NCBI RefSeq assembly: GCF_001522545.3
Contig: NC_031773.1
Span: forward strand, 43,196,786-43,260,785
Length of the DNA stretch: 64,000 nucleotides
From: Parus major
Lineage: Eukaryota; Chordata; Aves; Passeriformes; Paridae
Direction: 5' to 3'
Part shown: positions 38,201 to 53,200 of the stretch, one piece after another
Layout: each line of letters opens with the position of its first letter
Numbering within the stretch: position 1 is the stretch's first letter
Notes under the pieces: model-generated
Told to the model about the DNA's origin: nothing
Database searches by the model: none
What the model saw: only the letters and a program-made list of their open reading frames with translations
Program-made: the position numbers and the translations under genes

Positions 38201-41200
38201 GTGTCAGCTGGAGCTCAGTTTTGCTCTGTGGAAGAAACCCCTGAATCTGCATGTCCTTGTCCATACTGGAGACTGCATGCCCAGTTTAGCCACCACTGGT
38301 TATATTTCATTTCAGTGAAAGAAGATGGGAAGAAACCGTGGAGCTCTCTCCTCACTGCATATGAAAATTTCTTCCAAATATTGAAGATGTAAAGTTGTGT
38401 TACTTACAAAGAGAAATCTTCCCTTGAGTTTAGATTAGAACTTTAGTGCACTATCACAATTCAAATTAGATTTAAATGTGTTTTTATGGATTCAAATTAG
38501 CTTTAGTTTTGAAAGATATATCATGCAATTGTGGCGTGATGTGCACCTCCCTTCCTCTGGGAACAGAGACTGGTAAAACTGAAAGCCTGTTGCTATGCTA
38601 CATAAAGTGAACTGTATGTTTCACAGTCCATAGGATGAACCAAGTTTTTCTCTGTGAAATTTCAATTTGATGGAGATTGTTGTTAGAATCCAAGTGGTGT
38701 AACAGCCAATAATTTCTAATCAGCACTGGGCTGCAATCTCAGCTCACTGGTATGAGGGGACAGAGGGGCAGGCAGGAAATCTATGTATATGTGGTGGGGA
38801 TATACTGTTCAGGGACTCAAACTTACCAGGATTGAGGATGGGACAAGTACAGCCTCTGTTAGTCCAGGATTCAGGGTAGAGTGTCCTCTTGCCCCGGAGG
38901 ATCTTCAGCTTTGTAGATTTCAAGACTTTCTTGATCTTCACACTGACTTCTGCATGGGAGCCTTTGTCATGAGCTGATAAGATCTTCGTCTTGATCACTG
39001 GGAATACAGGAGTTCAAAACCAGGAATATACAGACTATTTACAGGGCTCTCTTTTTTCCCCTGGTCTAGTGCTGGTGTCTGGATGAAGCAGCGAGGACAG
39101 TTGCTTTGCCAAAGTGGAGTTAGCCCAGTGCTCCTTGCTGGGGAGCCCAGGATCAGAGCAGGCACATACATCCCCACATCCATGGGCAGAAATGCTGTCA
39201 GTTGTTTTGGCCATGGTCCCTGGAACTGCCATGAGGGCATGAGGTTCCATTTTCCCCCAGAGCTCAGCAAACCCTTTGTGTTCCTTAGCACTTTTGGAAA
39301 TCAATTTGATTTAGGGATGGCCCTGGAGGCTTTGCTGGCCTCAGCCTCATCCCACCCTCGTGGCAGTCCTGCTGCTTTGCAGAACTGCCAAACCCAAATT
39401 CAGTGGAGAAGAGTGAGACATTGGTGGGAACTGGGGCAATTCAGGGAGTACTTTGAGCTCACCATACCCACAGGCACATTTCTACCACCTGGCATTCCAC
39501 TGCTGAGCCCCTGCATGGTGGAGGTTCAGGGCTCAGCTCCTCCACCCCACCTGTACTGGTATCCCCATATGGTGGTGCTTTATACAGAACGCACTTTGGG
39601 AAGCTCAGGGCAGCCTCTCACAGTGTGGCCTCCTGGAGCTCATGATGAGCCCCCTAATTCATCTGTCTCTCTAGTTTAGCTGACACCTTCACATGTTGAC
39701 TGATGAAAGGGGGGGAAGCCTGAGTGCACTTTAGATAAGATTTATGAACTTGAAGGTTTTGTGACTTTTTTTTTTCCTTTCAGTTTCTTATCTTTTGCAA
39801 GATTAAACACAGTTACTATTGTGGCTGGAAAGCAAAACAGAGCAGAATCAAATTTTTTCCTAATATCACTAAGCCAGGGATACATTTCAACAACTGCCAG
39901 CCCCTTGAACTCCACTTTGTGGGCTGCTCTAAAGCCTGCAGAGGTATGGGCTATCTCTCTGTGCATTTTCAACTTCAGTGTGAGATGAAACAGGTGCAAG
40001 AGACCCCTGCAAGAGATTCCTTGCAAGGGAAGGGAGTGCTGCACAGAGCATTCCTTGCTCTGCCACAGTATGAAGACGGCAGTTCATTGGCATACACCAG
40101 GGAAGTCTTGTGACAACTTGAAACAAAGTGCCTCTTCTCATTCATTTAAATCTAAGAGACACGTAGACACATACATCATCCCATTGCAACAGCTGAACTT
40201 TGTTGACAGGGGAAGGTTCCCAGTAGCTGCTGGAATTATTTTATCCATGGAGTGGTGATCATGGTCCCTCCTTACTTTCAGTCTCAGATCACTCAGATAC
40301 AGCCAGTTCTAGATTCCGATTAGGGCACCTTGTCTACAGACAGCGTTTCAGTGACCCATTTTTGGTGAGAGTGGTTTATAGTCTGTCTTGGACCTAGACA
40401 TACTCCCAGGGACACTTCCAGCTCTTGTCCTCCCATGAGTTTTGTACAAGGGTGTTTTGCTTGATAGCAAGACAGAGGGGTAACAGAACAAGATGCTCCA
40501 CCCACCTTGACCTGGAATCATGATAGCTATACAGGTTGGTTGATGATCTGCCTTTAGACAGAGTATCCTGTGGGTTTGCCAGGATGGAGTGGTGCACACA
40601 CAGCACTTCTCATGCTTTACACACACTTTTGCACTGACTTGCAGCACCTCCCTTTACAGCCCCCTCACCCACAACTCACCATAGGTGTACTTCATCCCAC
40701 AGAAGACCTTGGGATCCCCTAAAACTTGCTCTTTACATTCGCATTTACCTGGGGAAAAAGAAGGAAGCAAATGGCTGTGAATTGTGCTCGAAAGACAGGA
40801 GCATTTGCAGGCAGAGACTGGGAACTGCCAGAGGTTTTTCAAATGGTCCACAAGCCTCCTGCAAAAAAAAAGGAATTTGCAACTGTTTTCAGACTGAGAG
40901 CGAACACAGACTCTTAGTCCAAGGGCAATTACTCCTTGTTTACAATAAGAAGAGAAGGAAAACAAAGGCCTTATTATTTTGCCTTGGGATGCAAATAACA
41001 TGCGTATCTTTCCCTGTGGTATTTTCCACACCGTAATGTACCAGACAAAATTTTAAAAGGAAACGTTGCAGAGGTTAAGGCAGATTAATGACTTCCGTGA
41101 TCTTAGAACAAAGAATAACATGATAGACTTATTTACGTTTAAAATGAAATCTCCTAGACAAATGATGGAGCTTTCCCCTCAATTAACTCAATTATTGTAT

Positions 41201-44200
41201 CTTCAAGATGTTATCAAGCCGCTCTCTGAAAATGGAGGAAATGACGCTTGCCTGCTTGCATGCAGCAGCCACAAGGGAGGACAGCTTGATGCTGCCCCAC
41301 GGGGCCAGCCTGCCTTGCACCAGCCTTCATGTAGCACCCACCTCCCACAGCCTGGGAACACAGGAGGGAAATGACTTCTCCAGCTGCATGCTAGACCATC
41401 TCAAATGGCACCATAAGCTGCAAGTGATGCCAAAACCGTTGTGGGTATCGGGGAAATAAATTCTGAGTTAGAAATCCCTTAATTGCCTGCCACTGAAGTG
41501 GCAAACCCCACCCTTTAAATAAAGTTGCTGGTTTGTTGAGTTTTAGTGAGTAAAAGGATACCTTTAAAACATGATGGTCAAGTAAAATGTGAGGGCATTC
41601 AGCCTTGAAATTCAGAGCTGGAACTGCAAATTCTTGCCTTACAACACCTAAATGCTGGGTACAGGTGTTCCCAGTTGCATGGAGCATCTGCCTAATGGGT
41701 TTGCACAACCTTGCATTGATGGGATGAGCCATAAGGCTCCTCTGGCTCTTGGAGGGGAAGGAGGTTGTCACAAGGACATTCCTCCACATGTTAGTGGGGG
41801 AATGTTCCTTCCCCCCTGCAACTGCTAACTACAAGTCAGTGCAGAAAACGAGGTCTGAGGTGGCTGCTGGTGGGATGGATTGGGCAGGGGAAACACGTGC
41901 AAAGCTGCAGTCCTACCAGAGTGCCGGAGTGCTGAGAAGCCCTGCTCATCCTCCCAGCCCCAGGTGGGCTCGCTGTCATTGAGCACTGCCTGGAAAGGAG
42001 GTGCTTCATTGTGCCAGGTCACATCTGAGCTGTTGAGGGGAAAGGAAGATGATTAGCCTTCCTCCAGGAGCCAGTGGAAAGGAGGGCCACTAGCAGCCCA
42101 TTCTCCAGACACAATGTGACTGTCTTGATGATGGTAAATGCAAGAGGCAGTTTTGGAAGGTGAATGGGTTGAGTGTTGTCAGAGAGGATCATGGATCCAT
42201 TTTGGGTTTAAAATACATTATAGGGATTAATATACCACAAATATCTTTAGTTTGGTAAAAAAAGCAACATGTCAGATTTGGAGAGTGGGGTATTATTAAA
42301 ATGTGCTGTTTTCTAAAAGTCAGAGCTTGACTCCAAGCCACAGTCAACATAAGCTGAGTTACAACAGCAAAATTAAGCCTTTTGTCTTCTCTCACTCAGA
42401 TGTCCCTGAGGCCCACATTTGCTTGTGGAGAGGAAAAAACTGTGAAGGTTATGGAAAACACTCGATACATTAGCACCAGCACTGAGAGCAAAAATTCCAG
42501 CATCACTGGTGCCCTGCCATGGTGTGCCAGGTACCCAAGGAAGCTACAGCCTCAGCTCCCACTCTATCCCCACTCCTTACCCATACCAAACCCCAAGGAT
42601 TTCACACAATGGATACTTTTCAGCCTGCTTGCCACATGTAAACAGAGCCTTCCCTGGCACTGAGATCACGGAGGTGTGGTGAGGTATGGTGAGACCCCCA
42701 ACTCACCTGCTGCTGTGGCAGTCACCGGTGTGGGGGTCGCAGCTGCGGGCGCAGTCGCAGGGGCGGCAGCCGTAGGCACCGAAGCCCCAGTAGCCGGGGA
42801 GGCAGTGGTCACAGCGGGGCCCAGCCACGCCGGGCTTGCAGGGGCAGTCCCCGCTGCTGGGGTCACAGAAGGTGTGCGGGCCCAGGGGGAGCACGGCCGA
42901 TCCCAGGGGGTGGCAGGAGCAAGCTGCGGCAGAGGGACACGGTGAGGGACAGAGCAGCTGAGAGCGCACAACCTCTGCATCGCAAAGGCGCAGGAGATGC
43001 CTGCAAAACCACCTCTCTGCCTAGGGACACCGCTGGGGTTTCTGGGCTTTTTTATCCCTCACCCAGAGAAATCTGAGCAGAGTCTCCCTTTGGAATCCAT
43101 AGAATTTTAACTTTTGTGAGCTAGTTTTTAATTAGTCAGCCTACCCTGATGTCGTGTCATGTTTTGCCAAACAGGCCTTTATTACTTTTTTTGCAGCATC
43201 TGGATTCTAATCCGGCCAAGCACCCAGGGATGTGCCTGCCTCACTGTGATGTTTAAGCAGCTGCGGGTGCTTCATTGCAAAAATGAATCAGAGCATAATT
43301 GCTTTTTAAAGTAATAACAACTGTCTTGCATCCAGGAGGTTAAAAAACCCCTCAGAACAGTCATTTTAATTAAAGTGAAGGCTGAGCAAAAAGTACCCCT
43401 CTGTCTGTGTCTGATTTTTGAAACCATCAATTAAAAACATTAGAAAAAAGAATGAGGAAACTGACACTCAGAGATAGGCTTTTGCATATTCTCCAGGACA
43501 CGGGTTTGCAGAGTGCACATCAGAAACGCCAGCTGCTCTCTTTTGTCCCTCACAGCCCCTTGCATCAGAACAATGCACTAGAAGCGTGCTGTGGTGCATG
43601 TGGTGAAGTTTTCCTTACCTACTCCTTAGAGGCTTTTTTTACATAAACATAATTTATGTCTGTTACAAGGCTACTTTCCCCCAAAAATGTTAATGTTTTC
43701 AAAGAACAGAAATACATTTTTGAGCATAAGCCAAACCTCTGACTGTGTGGCCAGGTCAGCAGGCGATGCTGTGGCCCACAGAACCAGTAACTGGTTTGCT
43801 TGTGCTCTTCTTGCCCCAGGGTTTGCTTCTCTGACCAGGACATGGTACAGTCAGCCTTACACATTACAGCAAAATATTCCCTGCTGAGAGACCTTTGCCC
43901 AAAGCTTCATTTACATAAAATTGAGTTTCCTGAGAAAATTATACCTGTAGGGAATACTTTCACTAAATTCTAATACCAATCTTTCTATTTTGCAACTGTG
44001 AAGGCAATAGAGCAGGAAAGTCACTACAGGCAACATATTTCTTCCTCTTAAAATACTTATTGCTGCACACTTACATTTGATTTTGCTCCGACAACATTTT
44101 TGTGGTTTCAGGAGTCTGACATACCCAGAGTATAGTTTCAAAATATTAAAGGATAGATTAGTATTGGCAGTTAACTTAGAGGCGACTATGATTCCAACAT

Positions 44201-47200
44201 CTTTGCCAAAGTAATCCCCAAATTTTCCCCACCCTTCCCACTTGCAAACAAATATAATTATATAAAATTAAAAGATTAGAAAGCCTCTCCACAAACTGTG
44301 TAAGTAGCTGCAGGCAGTGAACTCTGGTACCTTTAATAGCATAGTTTTCAACAGTGTGCACTGAGACTTGCATACCTTTCTCCTGAAGTCTGTGAAGTGT
44401 TTTACACCTGATACATATATCCAAATGCTCTCTTTTCCTACTAGATCAGGAGGGTATTTCTGGCATTCCTCAGGCACTTCAGGGGAAATATCAGGCACTT
44501 AAGGCTCTTCTATTCCCCTCCAGTTAATGAGATAAACCCACTGCTCAGCCAGAGATTTGGTTCTGTTTTGGTCAGGTTTCAGCTGAATTTTACATATAAC
44601 CCCATTGGGGTTGGAGCTTTTATGTTTTAGACAATTCTTTTACACACTTTTTTATTTCTAATATAAAATTTAACATCAGTAGCAACACTATGGTGAAGCA
44701 TGAATATTAAATTTACAAAAGCTGTAATGAAAAAGAGCAGGAAACTCATTGGCTATCTAAAAGACAACTAAAAATGAGAATGTAGTTGGCTGTATATTTT
44801 AATAAAAGCCACAAAGAGATGTGTTGTAAAGGCTGGTAATTTGTAACAGGCCTGCATATCCTCTTCCATTGATTCCATCCTTCCTGGCTGCTCCTCAATG
44901 AGCCACCAAGGTGTCAATCTGCTTTCCAATGGTGGCTGGCAAATTGAAGGTTTCTACTCCTGGATTTTGGGTGAAGGCCCAGGATGACACTAAAGGGCAT
45001 TAATCTGAAGGGTTTGGGTGGCAAATTTTCAACACAGTGAATGTGATGGGCTGTGGTGGGAACTTGCTGAGCAATGCAGACATGAAGTGAAGCCCATCGC
45101 TGTGCACCAAAGGAGGGTCTAGAGCTCAAATGAGAGTGTGTTATACCACATTGGAAAGAAAAGCACGGAAAAAGGATGGAGTGCTTCCATACTATGGCAA
45201 GGGCAGGAGGGAAAATATTGCAGGACTGATTATCCAATGTTTGAAAGCTGGAGCTATTGGTCCCTCATGGACAGCTGTGCTTTGCTGGGTTTAGATCCCA
45301 TTTTCTTCCTTCCACACAATCTGCACCACACTGTAGTGCAGGCAGTAGGAGACCCACATCCAGGAAAGTGAGAGGAGCAGCTGAGAAGCAGGAAAAGTAG
45401 CTACAGACAGTGTTGGATGGCATTTCATTGTGGGTACACAGAAGTGTGTGTGTATGAAGAAGTGTGAGGCTTCTGCACAGTGCCCGTCTCATGCGCCGTG
45501 GCTGCTTCACCAGGGAGGCTGGGAGTCTCCACAGCCAAGGCAGCTCCTGCGAGGGAAGGAATGGCTAGGCCTCATCCTTGGATCAAGAGAAGGCTGCCAC
45601 AAGCTTGATCCTTTTGCTTTTTGATTTGTAAGCAGCATTGCTAAAAATGCCAATTTACCAGTCAGTACTACATAGCAGGAGTCTGCATGTGACTTCCATG
45701 CAGAATATGAATTAACAGCTGCCTGTCCTGGCATTGCATGTGCTGACTGGGATGGAAAATCAGTGAGTGGGATGACAGCAGAACTGGATTTCCCTGCCCT
45801 GGATTGGTGATACTGTTGTGGTTTCCTCGGCTGCCAGCTAACCTTTGGAAATTACAAATATTTACCCTCAAAACCCTACATTTTATTAAAAAACAAAATA
45901 AACTTGGCAATTATAAAACTCGATTTTATTGTCTACAATTGTACTGTAGCTGAGGCTTAAAAATTCATGAGGATGGAAAGAAAAGGACTCATAGGTATGA
46001 CGGGGGGAAAGAGTCATCAGACTGGTGTTTTAAACAGCAGAATGTTTCATTTTATCAGGTACACACCTACTCCTGAACAAATATTGTACACACTCTTTGC
46101 CTGCAAGAATCTCTAAAGTATCCTTAAAGATTATGGCTTAACAACTCCTTTATTTACTTTGACCTAGGTATTTTTAAATTTTCAGTGATTGAACAATAAT
46201 GGTGTCTTGAGCCAAAAACAAGCAGGCAATGCCATGGCCTTCCCAAGAAAGAATAATAGAGCTCCACGCATGTCCCTTATTATTGCAGACCACAGCATGG
46301 TCCTTGGAAATGTTCCAGGCATAGGCTGTAATTGATCTTATACAATTTAATTTAACAGTCATTAGTCATTTTCTACGGCCCTGCAGCTGCTATGACCCCC
46401 GTGAGATGCTGGGTCCCTGGGTGCAGGGAGCATTCTCAGCAGCAGGAGACCAGAAGTGAAGAGGTGAAGGGGTCTTAGGGAGGAGTGCATTTGTGAGGGT
46501 TTGAAAAGCCCAGAGAGAAATCATCTGGGAGTTTGTAGTAACACAGTCTCCGAAAGGAAAGCATTCAGATAATCCTTGTATTTGTGGAATTCAGTTTGTG
46601 CTAGGAAAAGTTGTCTTCCTCAGATACTTGAGGGAGTATCATGCTCTGCAATTCATAAATGCAGAAAAAAAAAAGTGTCATGAAGTAGATGTACTTAATG
46701 CAGAAGGTAAATAGATGTAAATTTTTTCTCACTATACTCAAGAGTATCTTACAGTTCTTGTTAAATATATGTTATCTTTGGCATTTAAACACCGTAGTTC
46801 ATGAATATCTAGCGATCCATAAAGCTGGATTGTTGCATTAAAGAGTAATGGAGGCACATTTTTTTTTAAATGTGGAAAGTAGAATGCCATGGGCCAGTGA
46901 TTCAGAGATTAATGCAGAAAGCCAAGAGAACCAAGCACTGGCATATGTCAACAAAAATACCCATTAATCATCAAATATCCACAGCTTCCTCCGACTCATA
47001 GAGGCGGGGAGAAACTTTTAAATCAAGAACCCTAGAATTTGGCTAACACATAGTTAATGATGTGATGCACTGCCTGACTTCATTAGCAATGGTCTAACCT
47101 GCACACAGGCATGTGCACAGGGTTGGCAGGCTTCCCTTTGAGCTGGGGCTGCTTTGCAGCAATATGTCCTGAGACCTCTTGTTTCCATCTGGCTTTGCAA

Positions 47201-50200
47201 GGGAGGAGGCTCTGTGCTGGCCAGCCCAAGAGGTGCCACTTGACTTCCTCTTGGACCCCCCTGCAAACAGCCACAGATTATGGACTGGGCATTCTGGCAC
47301 AAGGACAAGCCTACAATGAGTCCCTCGTGAAACTCCATCCTCCCAATGGACTGAATGAGGTGACAAAGGAGGTAGAAGCCATTTTTACTGCTTCCAAAGT
47401 GAACAGTGGTGTTTTTACGTATCAGAAAACCACACTCAACCCAGTTCCAAAGCTTCACTTGTTCAATGGCCTCAGAAGAGTGCATATTCTTCCCTGAAGG
47501 GAGCTGACATGTAAAGAATATCAGGAATTCCAACCCTAGCAAAGATACCAGAACCACAGTATAATGATGTTTCAGAGCTTGAGGGTGTCATGCAACATTT
47601 ATTTCAGTCTTCAATCCTGCACTATCTACCAGCAGTCAATTAATACTATTTGTTCTTTTTTTAATTAGCAAGGATGAATCCATGAGTTAGAAAAAAAACA
47701 TATAGCTTCTGCTTTGGGTCTAAATGCAAGACTTAAACTTGTTTTTTTCCTAATGAGAGTCCAAAAGTTCATTGGCTAAGTTCTGGCAATAATTAAGAAG
47801 GAAAAGTATCTGATGTTACAGAGGAGACTCAGAACTTTGATGAATACAAGTAGGTAATGGAACTTTTTAAAGTCATTAAATTCACTGTTTAAAAAAAATT
47901 ATTGTGTACATACTACAGCAGTGAAGTAATTATTTACACAAGCAATGGAGAACTGTGGTCAATTCTGTTTCCATAAAGAGAACCAGGGTGGTAAAACAGG
48001 CAGTTCAGCTGTTGCTGCCCCTCCTTGCAATGAGTGAAAAGTGGAGAGGAGGAGCACCTCTGCAACAGACTGGTGGGGCTGCTGGGAATCTCATGAGGAT
48101 AATATGCAGCAAGGGAGCAGGACAAAAGCAGATGTTCCCCACCAGACTCAAAGAACAAACTGAAACCTCACACAGCCTCCCAGCCTGGGGTGCAGCTCCC
48201 CACCGCAGGAGGGTTCCCTCTTCCTTTACATGCAGGTACTTCTCCTTGAGAGGGGAGAGATGTGCTCAGTGTCTCCTCAAAGGACACAGGCAGGGTGTCA
48301 GCTGGATTTCTTTCTGTCACTTGTGAAGGTCCCCCTCATAGTAAGTGAGTCAGTGAGGAGAAATGTGGTGAAGCCGGCTGTAGGCTCAGGGAGGAGGGCA
48401 TGCCTGCACCCCATATTTAGCTGGCCAGTATAATGTTCTCAGCGTAATTTGGGGATCTGGAGTCCCCCCATGGTGAGTCACCATCCTCACAGTGGCCCCT
48501 GGGGAGTGTGGCTTCTGGATTGCTTCTTTGCTTGGGAAAGATTTAATTTCACATGTGCCTGAATCATTGCTTTTAGTCTTGCCTCCTCAGTGTCCCACCT
48601 TCTGGAATATCACTTAACTTGTTTTCCTGCCTGTCCTTCCATACCCACCTGCTGCTGCTGCGAACACGAACTGGTGGGCGACGCTATTTGTCAGCTGCAC
48701 CCCTGCTGGCTGAGGAACCTGATTCTGAGGTTACAACAATCACCAAAGAAGGAGAACATGAAAACAAGATGCAGCTTTTCCTCTCCAAAAATAGCAGTAG
48801 GAGAAAGTAAATGAATCATCTCTCTTCCCCTGCCCCCAGGCTAGAGGGATTCTTGGGACAGATTTGTCGACAGCATCTGCAAACTTTCACCCTGCAAATA
48901 TCACCACTGCTCTTTGCAAGTAGTATCACAAAGAGGATTCAAAGAGCTCCCTGTCCTTCACTGAAGCAAGAAGATTGCTCCAAGGAGGGGCAAGATGTCA
49001 CCTTTTGTTTGACACTTTCCCACTGGAGAAGTACAAGGTCACTACTGACTTACGTTTGCAGGCGTCTGGGGCAGAGAAGGGCTTCCTGAGGTCGCGGTAG
49101 AAGCCCAGCTTGCAGCGCTGGCAGTGCTGCCCCTCCGTGTTGTGCTGACAGTTGTCACAGACGCCGCCACTGCGATTGCCCGACGCCAGCCACGCATCCA
49201 TGTCAAAATGACAGGTGTCAGCATGCCCATTACACTTGCACGCTGAGGCAAAGCCAAAGGGAACAGAAAGACTCATTAAGGCAGTGAAAGATGCTGATTT
49301 ATAGAAGAGAGATACAAAAACTCAAACTGTGTTTTGGAATGGGGACTTGACCTGTTATTCATTCAAATGCATGAAGTATCACTACATTTTCATCCGTACT
49401 TTCCAACCTCTATATAATATTTAAGAAAGAGTATTTTCTTTAAATCTTCTGTTTCCAATACAGGTTTTCCACTACAAGGACAGCCACAGGTAGTCAGGCC
49501 AGAAGAGAGACCCACATTGGTCCTGCTGAGGAAGGGTCCTTCCCTCCCAGTCTTAGAAATCAGCACTGCCCTATACAACATCTGCCATGAGAGTGCTGTC
49601 AGGATGTTCCCTGCAGCTGATGGAGGAAAAAGGCAGGTGGAGGAGAGGTGTGTGAGAGAGGACAAGTATCCTCCTTAGGATTCCCCTGCCTCCAGCGCTC
49701 ATCCTAAGCGTCCTCCCTGGCACTGCAAAACTGATCTTCAAACCTCTAGAGCCCACCCTCAGTGGCTGCTCCCACCCTCAGTGCCCAGGGGTGAGCAGAG
49801 CCCACATTCAGTAACAGAAAGTCATAGCTCCTGCACAGGAGCTTGTCAGTGGTGTCCATGGAGAGGACAAATCTGGCCCCTTGTCACCTCCAAGCTACCC
49901 TGGCAGGCTGCAGTTTGCCCACAGCAGCAGACCTCATCCCCAGGAGATGCACTTGGGTCCCAGAGAAAGTCCAAACAAACAGACATCATGGTTTCATGAG
50001 GATTTCCAAGTGAGGGGCTGTGCAAACAGGGCTGTCCCTGCCACACAAACGTGTGGTGGGTGCTGGGCAGGGCCATGGCAATCGCTCTTCACTCACTGAG
50101 CTGCTCAGAAAGCACCTCCCCACCACCCCGGGATGTGCTGCCTCTTGGACACATGGGAGACAGGCACACATGGAGGGAGCTTTTCCCTCTGGCAGAGGAT

Positions 50201-53200
50201 CTGGAGACACTGTTCCTGCTGGCTACTTACACTGACACTCTTTGGGGGCTCCGGTTTTGCCGTCAGCAGCCTGCCAAGGCTGGTCGTTGTAGAGCGGGGC
50301 ACAGTGCTGGCAGTGGGACCCTGCGGTGTTGTGCTTGCACATGCATTTCCCATGCACCTAGTAGGGGAAAGAGAGCAAGGATCACCCACAGCAAAGGCCA
50401 GAGTCTCCAGGGCACAAGCCCACACACAGGAAATAGCATGCCAGCTACATGCTATTGCACTGACTAGAAGGAGGGATATAGCATGACGTCCATCCCAGCC
50501 AAGGGCAAATATTCTGTAGTTACACTTTCAGTTAGGTTAGTATGTGTAGATCTGCATGTCACTGCATAAAGAATTCCCAGGAGAGATTAAAAAAATGCCA
50601 GGATTCAAAGCATCCTTGGAAAAGACTGAAAAACCTTCCTCTTTTCCTCTCTCATAATTATGAATACACCTTTCAATACTGCAGGAATAGCACCTACAAT
50701 CTCAGCACCCAGCTCTGTGTGCCCAGCTGTCTCCAGCACAAGTAAATATGAGAAAAAAGAAAATCATCCCCCTGAAAGATAACTATCTACCCATCCTAGG
50801 CAGAATTTTTGCCCCACAAAGGAAAAGTCAAGGATAGCACAAGGCCCGTGACTGACTATACTCGGACATGCTCATGACAGATAATTTAACAGCTAGACAG
50901 GCCGGTGTAAGGGAGTAATTAGAGATGAAAAGCCAGCACAGCACACTTGATGCCAGCTGCCCTGTCAGTCGCTGGCATTACTCACCCTGTTGGCAAATGC
51001 AAAGAAAACAGGATGTAGCCAGAGGGCACGAGCAGCCCGGCAGTGCCTGGATGCAACAAGATCAAGCTCTGCAGCAGCAAGGCTCTGCTGGCAAGACTGA
51101 AGGCCTTGCCTTTTCCCATGGAGCATGGCAGGTAGCTACCTACTGTAGCTATTTTGATATGTGCCTGTGCTTGCAGCTTTACTGTGCTCCACATTTTGCT
51201 TTTAAATGCAAGGTTTGGCTTCTCCTGCTGCTCATGACTGAGCTGGGGGTCTCAGTCTGCCCTGCCAGCGTGGCCCTGTGCTCATGCCACAAGCTGGCCA
51301 TGAAACCAACGGAGCTGCACCAGCTGCCGGCTGCTTTTGGCATCCAGAGGAGCACAGGGTGGTTGGGGTGCCTGGTGATCCGGCCTGGAGCTGGGGCATG
51401 GCTTTAACTGCTACTGGAAACTGCTGCCTTCCACACAGTTTAACTTGTGGTTTTACAAGTGTGCTGTTCCTAACTGCATGACTTGCTGCCAAGACTGCCA
51501 CAAAAAGGTTCCTGTGAAAAGCCTGAACAGTAAACAAAACAGAAGAGGACCTTGAACATGTTGTAAACAGCTTCTGCTTGTTACATATGTGCATACACAC
51601 ACACACCCACCACACACACTCCTGGCTATTGATGACTTTCTGATTTATTCATTTTTAATGAACAGATTTCAGCTGCTATCTCACAGGAGTCAAATGCAAC
51701 CAATACAGATAAAATTTCAAAACTGAACTGGAAAGTCCTTCAAAGACTTTTACGCAGAAATGAAAATAGCAAGATCTTTCAAAAACTTCTCGAATTCATT
51801 CCTGCCCTATTAAAATGTGAGATCATCAAAAAATACAGAACAGGAACTGGGCTTTGTAAGCAATGAATAGGTACAGATGAAGTCAGAATGCACAAGCATC
51901 TAAGCTAAAGTGAAAATACTAAGCTAATTGTTTTCTGTGCAAAAGTCTTTGAAGGACTTTCCAGATACTACTTGGTCTGTCTGGCTTACCATATTGATAT
52001 AATATTAAATGTGTGTTAATGAGAATGAGAAGTAAATATAGAAAAGAAACAACAAATTTGCAGAGGGTATATGTAGTTCTCAAAGTGTGTTTTGTGTTTT
52101 CATATTTGCATTTTTGCTACCACCAACAAAATGTTCTTCAAACTCTCAGATACCTCCCTCTCCTAAATTACCACTCATTAATAAATTTCTCTCATATTTT
52201 TTAGGCAAGGTCCACACACAAACCAAAGTTACAGAATCTCTTCACACACATTTAAAAGCATACACACTTGCATGGAAACAGAAGATGACTAAACCTGTAC
52301 TGGTCATCTTCTGGTGGTTTTGATGGTGTCCTAACTCTTTGATGCCACTTTTGGTAGGAGTTTCTTGCAAGCCCTTTGGCCATTGAGTGGTTAGGACTAG
52401 ACATGTTGTACTACCCTGAACCACATCTGTGGCAAGAGACATTCTCCAGAAATCCTTCCTCACAGGCCTGTCCCAGCTGTAAGGGTAGAGGGACCCACCA
52501 GACCCAGGACATACATGATCAGGAAGGGAAGGTGACTGGAAGGAGTTGAAGGGTGCCATAGTCAAAATCAGGAGGTCCTTTGGTGCTTTTGCAATCATGA
52601 TGCCAAAGTGAGAAGGACATGGGAGAAGAATTGCAAACAAAAATTGTCTCAGACATGGGGACACTTGGGATTACTGTGGAAATGTGTGCTCCCCCTTTCT
52701 GTGCCCACAGCCTCACCCTCCAAATTCAGTTTGCTCCTTGCCAAATCCACACAAAGAATCAGTGGGGACCCAATCAATCATCCAGAGGCTGCTCAACATT
52801 AATAATCCAAAAACTCATCTGAAACTCGGCAGCATCTCAGAAACCCTCTATGGATTAAGCATCCCAAGACGTCAACAGAGAGCAAGGCAAAATGCTCCAC
52901 CAAGGAGCATTCATGGCTCCAAAGAGCAAGAGCTGGGATTTTCTGAAAGCCCAAGTACTGTATAATAGACCATGCTGCATTGCTAGAATAAAGGAAGGTG
53001 GGTGAAAAGAAAGCAGAATAGAATGGGTATCCCAAGAGTTTGCTGTGCCACCATTAATTTGGCATGCAGAACTAATAAGCAAACCACTGAATAGCTGGGC
53101 ACCAACATATTAATATTAATATTAATCTGTATGTGAACTCTAAGGAAAGAAGTTGTATATAATTAAAAATCTGTTGCAGCAATAGAAGGCTTGTGGTCTT

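Noticed and set aside
39083..39679. 198-codon plus-strand open frame inside an NTN4 intron
   Set aside because: It is antisense and intronic, with no recognisable domain. The composition looks like translated non-coding DNA.
47054..47557. 167-codon minus-strand open frame in an NTN4 intron
   Set aside because: It lies in the NTN4 sense orientation, but including it would disrupt the perfect phase match of the flanking EGF exons, and it has no EGF cysteine pattern.
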